A stretch of 64,000 bases of DNA from Salinibacter grassmerensis (GCF_947077765.1 NZ_CAMTTF010000003.1:62001-126000), one strand, 5' to 3'; positions 34,231 to 47,709 are shown, counted from the stretch's first letter. Notes: generated by a model from the letters alone, not told the origin. Program-made: numbers and translations.

Positions 34231-36975
34231 TTACGTGTTCTCTTCGCCTGGCGCTTCCACGTCGATTCCCGTCACCTCGAACCGAGCTCCACCTGCCCTG
34301 CCATTGGTCGCCGAGAGGGTTCCCCCATGAGCCTCCGCTATGGACTCTACGATTGAGAGCCCCAGCCCCGTCCCCTCGTCCCCCGAAGAATAGCCCGCCT
34401 CAAAGACCGCTTCGTTCTTGCCCTCGGGAAAGCCCGTGCCGTCATCTTCTACGTAAAACCCGCCCGGGCATCGGCCCACCTCAACCGACACCGTTTCCCC
34501 ACCATGCTCCACGGCATTCCGGAATAGGTTTTCCAAAAGTCGCCGGAGCCGGTCTTCGTCGCACCGAACACGAGGGGGATCATCGAAGTGGAGGGTGGCC
34601 TTGCTGGTATCAACGTGGTCCCAACTCGTCTCGGCCAGGGACGCGAGGCTGAAGGTCGACAATTCTTCGGCCCGGATGTCCCGCCCGCCCCAGGTAAGGG
34701 CAAGAACATCTTCAATAATAGCGTCCATGCGCTCGAGGGCGCGCTCGACGGCCACCAAGTGGTCGGGGTCGGGGGCCTCTTCTTCCTGTGCCAGTTGAAG
34801 ACGCCCCGTCGCCACGTTCAGTGGATTTCGGAGATCGTGCGACACCAGGCCCGCAAAGCTATCGAGACGGGCATTCTTCCGTTCGAGCTCTTGTTCTCGC
34901 TCCACACGTTTGGTGATGTCTCGGCCCACCCCTACGATCCGCTCAACCTTTCCGCCGACGAGAACCGGCGCGAGGCTCGTTTGCCACATTCGAACCTCTC
35001 GGCCCATGGCGATCTCCTCTTCGTAGGTGACGGGTGTCTTCGTCTCCACACAGCGGTGAAAGTTGGCCGTGAGTTCGCCCCCTGGACCGGCCCCGAGGAC
35101 CTCACTCGGCGTCTTGCCCCGAACCTCTTCGGTCGTGAGACCGGTCATGGCTTCGTACGAGGAACTAAGCCGCTCGAACCGAAACTCGGCCTTCGGCCCG
35201 GTCCCCACCACGTCCGCGAGGAAAATGGCGTCCGTGACGTTGTCGAGCGTCGTTTCGTACTCGCCGGCAATCTCGCGGAGCTCGCGCTCCTGAGCCTTGC
35301 GCCCAGTGATATCGCGGACGATCCCCACGATATGCCCCTCTTGGGCCAGGGTCAGTGAAACTTCTTGCGGAAAGGTCGTGCCGTCCCGACGCTGTCCCAG
35401 GGCCTCCCCGCGCCACGATCCCTCGGCGCGAAGAACTGGAAACGCACGCTCTTCCAGCCGAGTCTGCTCACTCTCTTCGTAGCACATCCGCCACGTATTC
35501 TCCAGGAACGCATCTGGAGACTCGTAGCCATAGATGTCGGCGTGGGCCTGGTTGACAAACCGGTACGTCTCGTCCGGGCCCAGGATTGCCATGCCGTCAA
35601 TCGATGTCTCCATCGCGGCGCTTCGTGCCCGCAGTTTCTGCTTGTCTCGCTTCCGCTCGTCAATGTCCAGGTGAATTCCGGCGGCTCGCGTCGGTGTGCC
35701 CTGCGCGTCGCGCTCAACGGCCCGACCGACCGCTCGAATCCATTTCCAATCTCCGCCCTTGGTCCGCATCCGAAGCTCTTGCTGGTAGAAATCGGTCGTG
35801 CCCGCGAGGTGCGCGTCCAGAGCCTCTGCGGCTGCGGATAGGTCATCGGGATGGACCAGTTCTTCCCAGATCTCAAAGCGAAAGTCCAGTTCCTCCAGCG
35901 AGTAGCCGAGCATTTCGGCCCACTGTTGATTGAATATGACCTCATCGGTCTCAATGTCCCAGTCCCAGGTACCGAGCCCCGCCCCGCCGATGGCCAGTTC
36001 GAGACGTTCACGGAGGGACTGTAGCCGCTGCTGCTGCGTCTTCCGCTCGGTAATATCCTGAAATGTGCCCCGGATCCTGGCAACTTCGCCGTCTTCCATT
36101 TGGGGCGTGCCCCGGGCACGGACCCATCGGTCCCCCGTGTGCTCATGTTTGAGGCGCAATTCTTCGTCGAAGGGGATGCCCTTTTCAACGGCACGGTCGA
36201 GTATCTCTTCGATCAGGGATTGATCATCGGGATGGTAGAACGACACCGCCTCGTCGACGGTTGGCTCGTAGTCGGGCGGAAGGCCATGGATCTTTCGCAC
36301 CTGCTGGGTCCAGAACAACTCCTCCGAGAACACCCCATACTCCCAGGCGCCAATGTCCGCCAACCTCTGAGCACGGGCGAACAAATCGTTCTGGCGCTCC
36401 AGTCGTCCGCGGACAAAGAATTGCCCGCTCAGAGCGATGCCTTCGACGGAGGCCACCGCCGCCATTCCCCCAGTCAGGACCAGTGCCTCAGGGGGCGGGA
36501 TCAAACCGAAAATGGTTCCCGAAACGCTAGCCAGAATGCCAATCCCTAAAAACCGCCACACGGGCCGGTTCGACTCGGCCCCGAGCGCGACAACACACGG
36601 AAGCGTTCCGTACAGGAGCAATAGCCCCACGTCGTAGTCCGCGGAAAAGCCATTGAGGGCGGCGATCGTCCCCAGTCCCACCATCAGGACGTAGGCCACT
36701 CCTCGCATCCACTCGGGATGCCAATACCGCACTACACCTGACACGTAGGAGGCTCCCAGAAGGCCAAGAAAGACTCCCCCTCCCCCCCCGAAAAACGACA
36801 GGAGGTCGACCGCCGACGGGTCAACAGCAGCGAGGAGACAACCCGCGAGGCCCATGAGAACGGCCCCAATCAGCGACAGGAGGCGGTGAAGCAGAACGGC
36901 CGACCGTTTTTCGACGGGGAACTCCGCGTCGTCAGGCCAGAGAAATGACTGGTATGACCAGGATGCACGCGTCAT
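34231..36975 (-). CDS. Multi-PAS membrane sensor histidine kinase
   Basis: Sensor kinase of 914 residues. The first 190 residues hold six or so hydrophobic segments (LLSLIGAVLMGLAGCLLAAV, YVLMVGLGTIAALNGF, LALSGQFFV-type). About four PAS/PAC domains follow (ending in the family strings RIRGTFQDITERKTQ, AAGIHLDIDERKRDK, GIVRDITGRKAQ, GVGRDITKRVERE). The HisKA phospho-acceptor is in SFAGLVSHDLRNPLNVATG near residue 705, and the ATPase domain has LLENLFRNAVEHG, VEDDGTGFPEGKNEAVFE and GTGLGLSIVESIAEAHGG. No response regulator is adjacent, so it is an orphan kinase. The kind of signal (redox, light, small molecule) is unknown. It resembles haloarchaeal PAS kinases in composition. Confidence 0.9.
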   Translation of the reverse strand: MTRASWSYQSFLWPDDAEFPVEKRSAVLLHRLLSLIGAVLMGLAGCLLAAVDPSAVDLLSFFGGGGGVFLGLLGASYVSGVVRYWHPEWMRGVAYVLMVGLGTIAALNGFSADYDVGLLLLYGTLPCVVALGAESNRPVWRFLGIGILASVSGTIFGLIPPPEALVLTGGMAAVASVEGIALSGQFFVRGRLERQNDLFARAQRLADIGAWEYGVFSEELFWTQQVRKIHGLPPDYEPTVDEAVSFYHPDDQSLIEEILDRAVEKGIPFDEELRLKHEHTGDRWVRARGTPQMEDGEVARIRGTFQDITERKTQQQRLQSLRERLELAIGGAGLGTWDWDIETDEVIFNQQWAEMLGYSLEELDFRFEIWEELVHPDDLSAAAEALDAHLAGTTDFYQQELRMRTKGGDWKWIRAVGRAVERDAQGTPTRAAGIHLDIDERKRDKQKLRARSAAMETSIDGMAILGPDETYRFVNQAHADIYGYESPDAFLENTWRMCYEESEQTRLEERAFPVLRAEGSWRGEALGQRRDGTTFPQEVSLTLAQEGHIVGIVRDITGRKAQERELREIAGEYETTLDNVTDAIFLADVVGTGPKAEFRFERLSSSYEAMTGLTTEEVRGKTPSEVLGAGPGGELTANFHRCVETKTPVTYEEEIAMGREVRMWQTSLAPVLVGGKVERIVGVGRDITKRVEREQELERKNARLDSFAGLVSHDLRNPLNVATGRLQLAQEEEAPDPDHLVAVERALERMDAIIEDVLALTWGGRDIRAEELSTFSLASLAETSWDHVDTSKATLHFDDPPRVRCDEDRLRRLLENLFRNAVEHGGETVSVEVGRCPGGFYVEDDGTGFPEGKNEAVFEAGYSSGDEGTGLGLSIVESIAEAHGGTLSATNGRAGGARFEVTGIDVEAPGEENT

Positions 36976-37551
36976 ACTGCAACGTGTCCGGTGGGGGCCA
37001 TTCAGTGGAGGTCATCTTTGGCGATGACCTAGAAGGCGTTCCCGGATCGACCAGGCTCAGCGCGCTCTAGGCTGTTTATCCGGCAGGTGTTAGATATAAC
37101 ACACGAACTAATCCGCAAGAACTATGCGAGGCCTATTACCCTCACACGCACGCCATATGAAAACTGGTAAGCCAAAACGACGCAATCGAACCTGTGACAC
37201 CGCATTACGCGGAACCTCATGGGTGTTTCTTTGACCAGAGCAGGGCATCCTCAGAACGGGGACTGACCCAGCCAAGCAAGTGGGCTCAACGGACAGTTGC
37301 TGTGGGTCGGCTCAGGGGCACAGATATCTAGGACCCGCCTCACGGAGTTAGACCAGTGCGACCGGGTACGTTCACACGTATTGAACGGAGGGAGTAGAAG
37401 ACGAGGGCTCACATGAAGTCTCGTCGCAGGAAGCGTTTACGTCACACCGGGGTCACAACTCGTCTTAGGAGGTAGGGATTGATTGCAACACACAGGGGAC
37501 ACCTTTTACGACGCACAACCGTCTTTTCGCCACGAAAACAAAGCGATCGAC
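36976..37551. other. Non-coding gap at the start of the surface-protein island
   Basis: A 576-base gap with lower GC than its neighbours. Only tiny frames occur (for example about 25 codons at 37157 and 20 codons at 37413, both basic), which I do not support as genes. No RNA gene recognised. Confidence 0.4.
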
Positions 37552-37728
37552 ATGGAAGCAACTGAGACGAACTCGGCCATGGAGTCAACCAGATCTCCCA
37601 AATCGGCTGCCCAAGAGAGCATCCAGCGCGCGCTCGACCAGGGCGTAGAGCAGGAGCAGATTCACCGGCTTCACCAGTGGGCCACCATGCTGAACGAGCT
37701 TTACCACGAAGAAGATCGGGACACCTGA
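37552..37728 (+). CDS. Hypothetical small helical protein
   Basis: A 58-residue candidate from ATG 37552 (MEATETNSAMESTRSPKSAA). The second half is amphipathic helix (AQESIQRALDQGVEQEQIHR, LHQWATMLNELYHEE). Gln/Glu periodicity suggests a short coiled coil or helical hairpin. It has no family I know and is isolated. A longer frame starts at 37483 in poor-quality sequence. Confidence 0.4.
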   Translation: MEATETNSAMESTRSPKSAAQESIQRALDQGVEQEQIHRLHQWATMLNELYHEEDRDT

Positions 37729-37870
37729 GGCCCAATGCGAGGCCACGCATGGGGCGTGAAGCACAGGCACCCGGGGATTACTGGGCAAATCCCGACCGAG
37801 TCGCTCCAACAGGTCGTCTCTTGTGTCGCCTCTCTTCTGTTTCTTCGAACGGCGAAGTTCGGTTGATAAC

Positions 37871-38983
37871 TCAATTTCTGGATCCACCTCTCCCCCGGCC
37901 TGCAGGCGCCTCTTCGGGCCCCACAGCCCCCTGACTTCGACTGACCATGCGCACCTCGTCTCCGGCGGGAGAATCAATGAGTTCCTTCAACGCATCGATT
38001 CCAAACTCTTCTCGTAACTGACGCACACGATCCGAGTTGTACTGGACACTGGCGGTTCCTCTCATGTCGAGGGAGCCTCCGTCATGAAAGACCACGCTCC
38101 CATTGATGTCGGGCGTTCCCTTACTGGCCTCAAAGTCCCCCTTTCCGGTGACAAAGACCATCCCCTTCCATTCTGAATTCCCCGTCATGGTAAGGGAGCC
38201 CCCGTCTACATAGAGGATTCCCGTCCCTCCCGATTTCCCGGACAGTTTGCAGCCGTTCTCCACTTTCACGACCGCAGGATCTTTAGGGCTTCCCACAGAG
38301 CTTTTGCCCGTACAAAGCTCACTCTCTTCGTGGGTCGCCTGGTTTTGGACAAGGTCTGAGAGCTCCGCGTCGAGCGGCTCGAGGTCGATGTCTGGATCAT
38401 GGACCACGTCACAGTCTCCCCCGATGCCCTGAACGTCTGATCCTTGACGTCCGCAAAACTCCTCCCTCATCGTCGCCTCGTCTCCAGACTCAGAAAGGCT
38501 TACTCCATTCCGGTCCTGCTTTCCGGCCGCGTCGTTGCCAGAGATAACCGGCCCCTTTCCCCCACCTGAAAGGCTGGCCGACCCGAGAGACCCATCGAAC
38601 GTGAGGGCACTGAACGATCCATTTGGCTCCAGCGCCGCCTCTCCACTGATGGCATACTGCGGGCACTCCGTGCAGCTGCATCCGTCTGCCCCGTATTGGC
38701 CGACCGCACGGACCTGCACGGTGTCTCCCGACAGCGGGCTCGTGGTGAGTTCAAAGGTTCCGCCCTCAAGCTGCTCGCACTGATTCAGCCCGACGTTGAG
38801 CTGTCGTTTTACCTCGCTCACCCCCGATGCATACGCCGACCGGGCCATCTGGCGGGCGACGATGAGTTTCTGCCGGTCCGCCAGTTCGTTTCTCGCGTCC
38901 ACCTGAGCACTCTGAAATTGTCCGGCGTACATGCTCAGTGCTGCTGAGGCGCCGATCGTGATCAGAAGAACATACTTTCCCAT
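37871..38983 (-). CDS. PilX/pseudopilin-like surface protein, paralogue A
   Basis: Protein of 370 residues with an N-terminal hydrophobic helix (MGKYVLLITIGASAALSMYA) and then an amphipathic helix QKLIVARQMARSAYASGVSE. This is the layout of PilX-like minor pilins. The exported part is Cys- and Gly-rich (CSCTECPQYAISGEA) and contains GPVISGNDAAGKQDRNGVSL. The C-terminal part has GTGILYVDGGSLTMTGNSEW, KGMVFVTGKGDFEAS, INGSVVFHDGG and VQYNSDRVRQL, a beta-helix-like repeat unit that I associate with DUF7305-type PilX C-termini. It is divergent from its paralogue at 39683. No Gly-Phe prepilin-peptidase site is evident. Confidence 0.65.
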   Translation of the reverse strand: MGKYVLLITIGASAALSMYAGQFQSAQVDARNELADRQKLIVARQMARSAYASGVSEVKRQLNVGLNQCEQLEGGTFELTTSPLSGDTVQVRAVGQYGADGCSCTECPQYAISGEAALEPNGSFSALTFDGSLGSASLSGGGKGPVISGNDAAGKQDRNGVSLSESGDEATMREEFCGRQGSDVQGIGGDCDVVHDPDIDLEPLDAELSDLVQNQATHEESELCTGKSSVGSPKDPAVVKVENGCKLSGKSGGTGILYVDGGSLTMTGNSEWKGMVFVTGKGDFEASKGTPDINGSVVFHDGGSLDMRGTASVQYNSDRVRQLREEFGIDALKELIDSPAGDEVRMVSRSQGAVGPEEAPAGRGRGGSRN

Positions 38984-39682
38984 AATCTTTCGGGAGACCT
39001 AGCAGGCAACGAAGCATGGAGCATATTTTGCAAATTGCATGCCAACCGTGCAGAATCATTCATATGAGGAGGGTGGTCCACAGGGGCTATTTTGCGTAGT
39101 GCCCAAGTCTATCCAAGCCAGTCTTGAGGGGCCTCACGGAAATGCGACCTCGGCGTCGGGACACGTGTATGCAGATCCGTCGGCAAGACGCGACGGGGCT
39201 CATCTCCGCAAACCCGCTGCGTGTTCATTGTATTCAACGGCGGCACGGAGCGCATAGACGGTGAGGTTTCACTGCTCCTCCCGTTTTCGACTGCTTCTTT
39301 TGGTGCACTGTCACGCCGAAATCTTGAGACCTGGTGACGCCTCGGGGAAGGCCTGTGCAGAAGTGAAGGGTGCGGATCACAGTCTCTCTGATGAAAAGAA
39401 CTCCGGGAGCCAGGCGGGCCGATAGGGGCTGTCGGAGATTCTCGTGGCTGACCCACGCTCTCGGCCAAAGTGAACATGTCCGGTAAAAATTATCCGGACT
39501 CCTCTCGTACACCCAGTCAAAGAGGTATATTTTGGTCGGCATTCTTTTTGTGTCATCTTCAACTACTCTGCTCTCTCAGGTATCTGGTTTTTCTTTTTTC
39601 TGTATTGGTCTTCCCAAATACGAACTCGGGTTAAGTCCCCCGCTTTTCGACGTATATTTCTCTTGCCCAAAAATCTAGTCCC
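38984..39682. other. Long divergent intergenic region between the two PilX-like paralogues
   Basis: A 699-base gap. The right part (about 39520-39680) is AT-rich with runs such as TATATTTTGG at 39527 and probably holds the plus-strand promoter; the left end holds the minus-strand promoter. Several frames of 60-120 codons overlap on both strands but none has protein-like features. No RNA gene or terminator recognised. Confidence 0.4.
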
Positions 39683-40744
39683 ATGGGAAAGTACATACTC
39701 CTAGTCGTATTTGCCGCGGCGGCAGGCCTAGCAGCATTGGGCGCCCAATCGAACAGCACCGCCCAGGATTCCAGCGCAGAGCGGAGCGAACGGCAGGGCG
39801 TCGTCATTGCCCGTCAAATTGCTCGCTCGGTGTTTAACGACGGCGTCAGTGAGGTGGAGCGTACGTTCGACACGATCGGGGACACGGTGAAGGAGGGCAC
39901 GCACGAGCAAGGAACCTACCGGCTTCAGTTCGACGCCGCCTCCACTGGAGGCGGGAAGACCGTGGACCTCACCGCCGAAGGCACCTATGGGGAGCACACC
40001 TACCAGATTCAGGCGTCGGTGCGCAAGGACACAACCGTCAGCTCAGTGTTCAATGCCATTACTGCGAGCACCCCCGTGAACTTCTCGGTACAAGGGGGAG
40101 GCTGCAGCGGAGGGCCGTGCGTCTCCGGACTCGACGCGGGAGGGCGGACAGATCGGCATGGCATTACGCTACCGCACGGGGAGGATGCCGGGGCAGTCTG
40201 TGACGAGTTCCACGGGGGAAGCTACGACAGCAACACAGAGACCAATGTCGAGGGCACCGGTGGGGGGTGCGACGTTCAGGTCCGAACGTCGGCCCACGAC
40301 GACTGGGTCGAGGACCAGATGGATCAGATGGGGCAGACGATCCAGGACGCGATTGCGGCCGGGGACTCCGACGTGACTGAGTGCACCGGCTGTGACCTGA
40401 AGAACTTCAGTGATTCGCAAAACGACGGCATCCTCTATGTCACCAACGGGGAGTTCACGGTCAGTGGAGACCGGCAGTGGAACGGACTTGTGTTTGTGGC
40501 CAACGGGGGGACAATCCGGTTCAACGGGGGCGGAGACTCGCGCAACATCAATGGAGGGCTGGTGCTGCAAGACTGGGCCACGTACGAGCAGGATAGCAAA
40601 GACGAGTTCAGCATGAATGGTGGAAACGCCGTCAAATTTAACTCCGACCAGCTGCTGAAGTACATCGGTACCCTCCCTTCAATAGAGTCAACGACGACCG
40701 TGGTCACCGACCGGAACAGTCGATTGCTTCGGGCAGGAGAGTAA
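39683..40744 (+). CDS. PilX/pseudopilin-like surface protein, paralogue B
   Basis: Protein of 353 residues, paralogous to the 37871-38983 product along its whole length. It shares the same MGKY start and hydrophobic helix (ILLVVFAAAAGLAALGAQ), the same VVIARQIARSVFNDGVSEVE helix, the same SGLDAGGRTDRHGITLPHGE segment, and the same C-terminal NDGILYVTNGEFTVSGDRQW / NGLVFVANGG / NINGGLVLQD / VKFNSDQLLKYIG units. Cysteines cluster at GGGCSGGPC, EC..C and VCDEFHGG. It is the first of three plus-strand genes with N-terminal membrane helices (next gaps 54 and 51 bases), which suggests a minor-pilin-like surface assembly. Confidence 0.65.
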   Translation: MGKYILLVVFAAAAGLAALGAQSNSTAQDSSAERSERQGVVIARQIARSVFNDGVSEVERTFDTIGDTVKEGTHEQGTYRLQFDAASTGGGKTVDLTAEGTYGEHTYQIQASVRKDTTVSSVFNAITASTPVNFSVQGGGCSGGPCVSGLDAGGRTDRHGITLPHGEDAGAVCDEFHGGSYDSNTETNVEGTGGGCDVQVRTSAHDDWVEDQMDQMGQTIQDAIAAGDSDVTECTGCDLKNFSDSQNDGILYVTNGEFTVSGDRQWNGLVFVANGGTIRFNGGGDSRNINGGLVLQDWATYEQDSKDEFSMNGGNAVKFNSDQLLKYIGTLPSIESTTTVVTDRNSRLLRAGE

Positions 40745-40798
40745 ACCATGCGAGCATCATCCCTCCCTTCCTTTTGAATATAACGTTGCCGGGCCTCT

Positions 40799-41335
40799 AT
40801 GCAGCAGACGCTCCTTGCCCTTCTGGCGCTTTTGGTGTCGATGTTCCTGTCCTTCGGGCAGATGCAGTCGAGCCTCCGATTTCAGGACCAGTCCGTCCGG
40901 GGAGAAATCGAGCAGATGGCCCTGGGCGTTGGAATGCAGACCATTGAGGTGGTGCGGGCCCGAGCGTTCGACGGTGCAGTCTTGGGAACCGGTGAGGACG
41001 TCGTTCTCAACCCCTCATCTTTCTCGGACATCCCTGCTGGCCTGAGCAAGGACTGCCGGCTCCACCCAAGCCAGGACGGTGGGAGCGTCCAGCACTGCCA
41101 GGCGATCGAAGAGTTTAACGAGACGACCGGGACGGTGCCGTTTCCCTTGGCGGACGATTCGCTGAAGTTTTCGGTGGAGGTGGAGGTGCAATACGTGTGC
41201 GCAGATCTCCAACCGTGCAGCGGACCGACCGGTCGAAAAAAAGTCAACGTGTTCGTGCAGGACGTGGCTCCAGACGGCCAATCCGCAGCTCTTGCTGAGC
41301 CCATCCGGTACTCAGAGGTCTTTGCCTACCCGTAG
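40799..41335 (+). CDS. Pseudopilin-like exported protein
   Basis: Protein of 178 residues. A hydrophobic N-terminal helix (TLLALLALLVSMFLSFGQM) is followed by a polar amphipathic helix (VRGEIEQMALGVGMQTIEVV) and a beta-rich domain with two cysteine pairs (KDCRLHP / QHCQAIEEF; YVCADLQPCSG). The shape is that of type II/IV pseudopilins, but the usual cleavage site before FTLIE is absent. Second of three co-directional genes in the surface-protein cluster. No specific family recognised. Confidence 0.6.
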   Translation: MQQTLLALLALLVSMFLSFGQMQSSLRFQDQSVRGEIEQMALGVGMQTIEVVRARAFDGAVLGTGEDVVLNPSSFSDIPAGLSKDCRLHPSQDGGSVQHCQAIEEFNETTGTVPFPLADDSLKFSVEVEVQYVCADLQPCSGPTGRKKVNVFVQDVAPDGQSAALAEPIRYSEVFAYP

Positions 41336-41386
41336 GGCCGAATGGGGGCCTTCCGTTCACTGCATCCGCTGAAATAGCGATTCGTC

Positions 41387-42001
41387 ATGGCGTTTCTCTA
41401 CGACAACCTGACGGCAGTCGTGGTCGGGACGACGGTGCTACTCATCCTGGCAAGCCTGCAGCTGCGGGCCATGGAGCTTAGCACAGCGGCCTCTGGTCAG
41501 GAGGCAGCCCTCACCCAATCGGAGGAGATTGCAACCTGGATGGAGGAGGACTTGGAGAGCATGGGACGTCACATCACGACGGCCGACACCGTGTTCGGGG
41601 GGGTATCACGGACAGACGACAATGCATCCCCGACGGACTCGGTCTTGACGAATCTATCGTTCCGGTACAAAAGCAGCACCGGAGGAGCCATCCAGACCGT
41701 TCAGTACGACGTATCGGTGGTGGAAACCGACACGGTTGAAGGCAAGGAGCGCACCCTGTATCAACTATCGCGCACCAAAGGGGGGACGAGTGCGGGCCGG
41801 ACCCCAGGAATGCTCGGCTACATTGACATTCAGTTTCTGGATCAGACGGCCAAGGCCATTTCTGCCCCCCATGCCAACGCAGGTCAGATCAAAGCACTCC
41901 GGGTACACTTTTCGGTGATCCTCCCCTATCGGAACAGCAGCAGCGGGGTTAAGGAGGTTCACCGGATGGTGGCATTTCCCTACACCCCTGCTCACGGCTA
42001 A
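41387..42001 (+). CDS. Pseudopilin-like exported protein
   Basis: Protein of 204 residues starting MAFLYDNLTAVVVGTTVLLI. The N-terminal helix runs on as LASLQLRAMELSTAASGQEA, then ALTQSEEIATWMEEDLESMG. A beta-rich domain follows with LTNLSFRYKSSTGGAIQTVQ, DIQFLDQTAKAI and LRVHFSVILPYRNS. The last pattern (comparison of a numeric or strand domain after a long helix) is reminiscent of PilW/GspJ-type minor pseudopilins. Third gene of the cluster. Role inferred from shape and context only. Confidence 0.6.
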   Translation: MAFLYDNLTAVVVGTTVLLILASLQLRAMELSTAASGQEAALTQSEEIATWMEEDLESMGRHITTADTVFGGVSRTDDNASPTDSVLTNLSFRYKSSTGGAIQTVQYDVSVVETDTVEGKERTLYQLSRTKGGTSAGRTPGMLGYIDIQFLDQTAKAISAPHANAGQIKALRVHFSVILPYRNSSSGVKEVHRMVAFPYTPAHG

Positions 42002-42436
42002 CCCTTGGCCGCGGGCGGAGCAGAACGTGTTGGCTCGGCGAAAAGAGTCTCCAGCGAACGGCATCGCCAGGACGCGTTGGCACCTCGCCGTCTGGCGACG
42101 GTGCACACCTCCATGACAGAGGTTCCGGTCGCTGATTGCTCAGGGGGATGGAGACCTATCGTACACCCAACGAGAGACGCGCCCAGCGTCTACAGGGCGG
42201 ACTGGCACCTAGCCGATGAGTCTTTCTCTTTTGGGTAGCAAGAAGGGGCAAAGACCCTCACTACGTCTTTGCAGTGCGCTTCGGGTCGTCGGATGCACAC
42301 TGCGCAAAGACGCAGTGAGGGTTTAGGAGTCCTTATCGCGAGAAGGAGCGAAGTGATCGCCCTCTCGATGTCGCCCGACGGGGCGAAAAGGCTCCGTTCA
42401 TGGCCGCGATGCTCCGCGGTTCTCGGAGACACTCGT
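42002..42436. other. Non-coding gap with a long hairpin
   Basis: A 435-base gap between convergent genes. It contains the hairpin at 42254-42322 and a second weaker palindromic patch just after it (GCGAGAAGG ... CCCTCTCG, about 42339-42367). No gene is supported. Confidence 0.5.
42254..42322. repeat. Long inverted repeat (hairpin-forming)
   Basis: ACCCTCACTACGTCTTTGC (42254-42272) pairs with GCAAAGACGCAGTGAGGGT (42304-42322) at 18 of 19 positions. The pairing resumes inward after a 2-base bulge (AGTG 42273-42276 with CACT 42298-42301). There is no T-run on either side, so it is not a simple terminator. It could be a relic of a small mobile element or a structured 3' end of the pseudopilin transcript. 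Confidence 0.7.
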
Positions 42437-42784
42437 CTACTCGATGTTCACGTCGGCCCCGACCCGGTCTGCAAGTGCCTCAAACTGTTCCCTCGTCACG
42501 GCGATGAACACCCGATCTACACCCGTCAAGTCGTGCTCGTCGGACTTGATTCGATTCGTGCTGCCCCCGGGTGCATCGGTTCCTCTGTTTCCGTTGACCG
42601 AAATGAACGTCTCGACAGGGTCGGAGCCGTCCACAGCTTCGACGATGGCCTCGCGGGAGGTCTCGAGTGCCCCGGCAAAGGTGGTGGCCATTCCGGTGTA
42701 AAACCCTCCATATTCTCGCAGGGACTTGTCCTTGCTGCTACTGAACTTTTCGTCGGTGTGAGCTCGCGCGGACCTGTTTCGCAT
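42437..42784 (-). CDS. Hypothetical protein
   Basis: Protein of 115 residues. The first 25 residues are polar and basic; then AMATTFAGALETSREAIVEAV-like helix and a strand/helix section (VETFISVNGNRGTDAPGGST, DLTGVDRVFIAVTREQFEALADRVGA). It looks like a genuine small soluble protein with an alpha/beta fold. I do not recognise it. It is convergent with the pseudopilin cluster. Confidence 0.5.
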   Translation of the reverse strand: MRNRSARAHTDEKFSSSKDKSLREYGGFYTGMATTFAGALETSREAIVEAVDGSDPVETFISVNGNRGTDAPGGSTNRIKSDEHDLTGVDRVFIAVTREQFEALADRVGADVNIE

Positions 42785-43085
42785 GTGGCTTTGGGTTGGT
42801 TATAGAGACGTTGTATCTAACTCACGGGCTCGAGGGCGACTTTGGTCTCGCTGAGCCGTAACATTGATGGACAGAGTCAAGTCCCAAGGGCGCCGATGGG
42901 GGTCCCCCATCTCGGGCCACGGAAGCTTCCAGCTTCTACTTGACACTTGAACCCCTGCTGATGGGCCGAAGACGAACGCCGTGGGGAACCTTTTCACATC
43001 GGTGGCCAACACGAAAACCGTCCCGGTACATTCCGAGACGGTAGCGGCTCCATGGAGGGGACCGATTCAGTCTTCACTTGGGCAG
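42785..43085. other. Non-coding gap downstream of tRNA-Lys
   Basis: Holds the tRNA terminator (43014-43041) and a perfect 17-base palindrome GATGGGGGTCCCCCATC (42895-42911), whose function I cannot assign. Confidence 0.5.
43014..43041 (-). terminator. Rho-independent terminator of tRNA-Lys
   Basis: On the minus strand CCGTCTCGG, loop AATGTA, CCGGGACGG, then TTTT. The stem has eight pairs and one mismatch, and it sits 45 bases past the tRNA 3' end. Confidence 0.7.
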
Positions 43086-43159
43086 TAGGCCCGGGGGGAT
43101 TCGAACCCCCAGCTCACGGATTAAGAGTCCGTTGCTCTACCAGGTTGAGCTACGAGCCT
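43086..43159 (-). tRNA. tRNA-Lys (anticodon CTT)
   Basis: A 74-base cloverleaf. The acceptor AGGCTCG pairs with CGGGCCT (one G-T pair), the D arm is GCTC...GAGC, and the anticodon stem ACGGA / TCCGT encloses the loop CTCTTAA. The T arm is GGGGG-TTCGAAT-CCCCC and the discriminator base is A. CCA is not encoded. I saw no integrated element or repeated 3' end next to it. Confidence 0.95.
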
Positions 43160-43382
43160 ATCTAGAATTTTCTATCACGTAGGTACCCCGGGCCGCCCGG
43201 AAAGTTCGGCGTGCAGCTGCGCGCTGGTGCGCCACATGTGGCTTTCCACTGCGTTTCACAGCTTCGCGGGGTCTACCCGAGAGGAAGCAGCACGCAGGAG
43301 GGGCAGCTGAACGGCTCCGTTGGGCTTCGTAGCAGGTATCGGTGACAAGTCCGGGGTACCAACTGTACGTCTGGAAGGACCG

Positions 43383-47704
<4,322 letters not shown>

Positions 47705-47709
47705 CAGCG

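Noticed and set aside
36976-37551. Tiny frames at 37157 and 37413
   Set aside because: Only 20-25 codons, basic composition, no start signal or conservation argument.
38984-39682. Frames of 60-120 codons in the divergent intergenic region
   Set aside because: They overlap each other, are Arg/Ser/Pro-rich like chance GC-rich translations, and have no recognisable segments.
43086-43159. tRNA-Lys as an integration site for the neighbouring surface-protein island
   Set aside because: No repeated tRNA 3' end, integrase or other boundary was found; the recombinase genes are 24 kb away.
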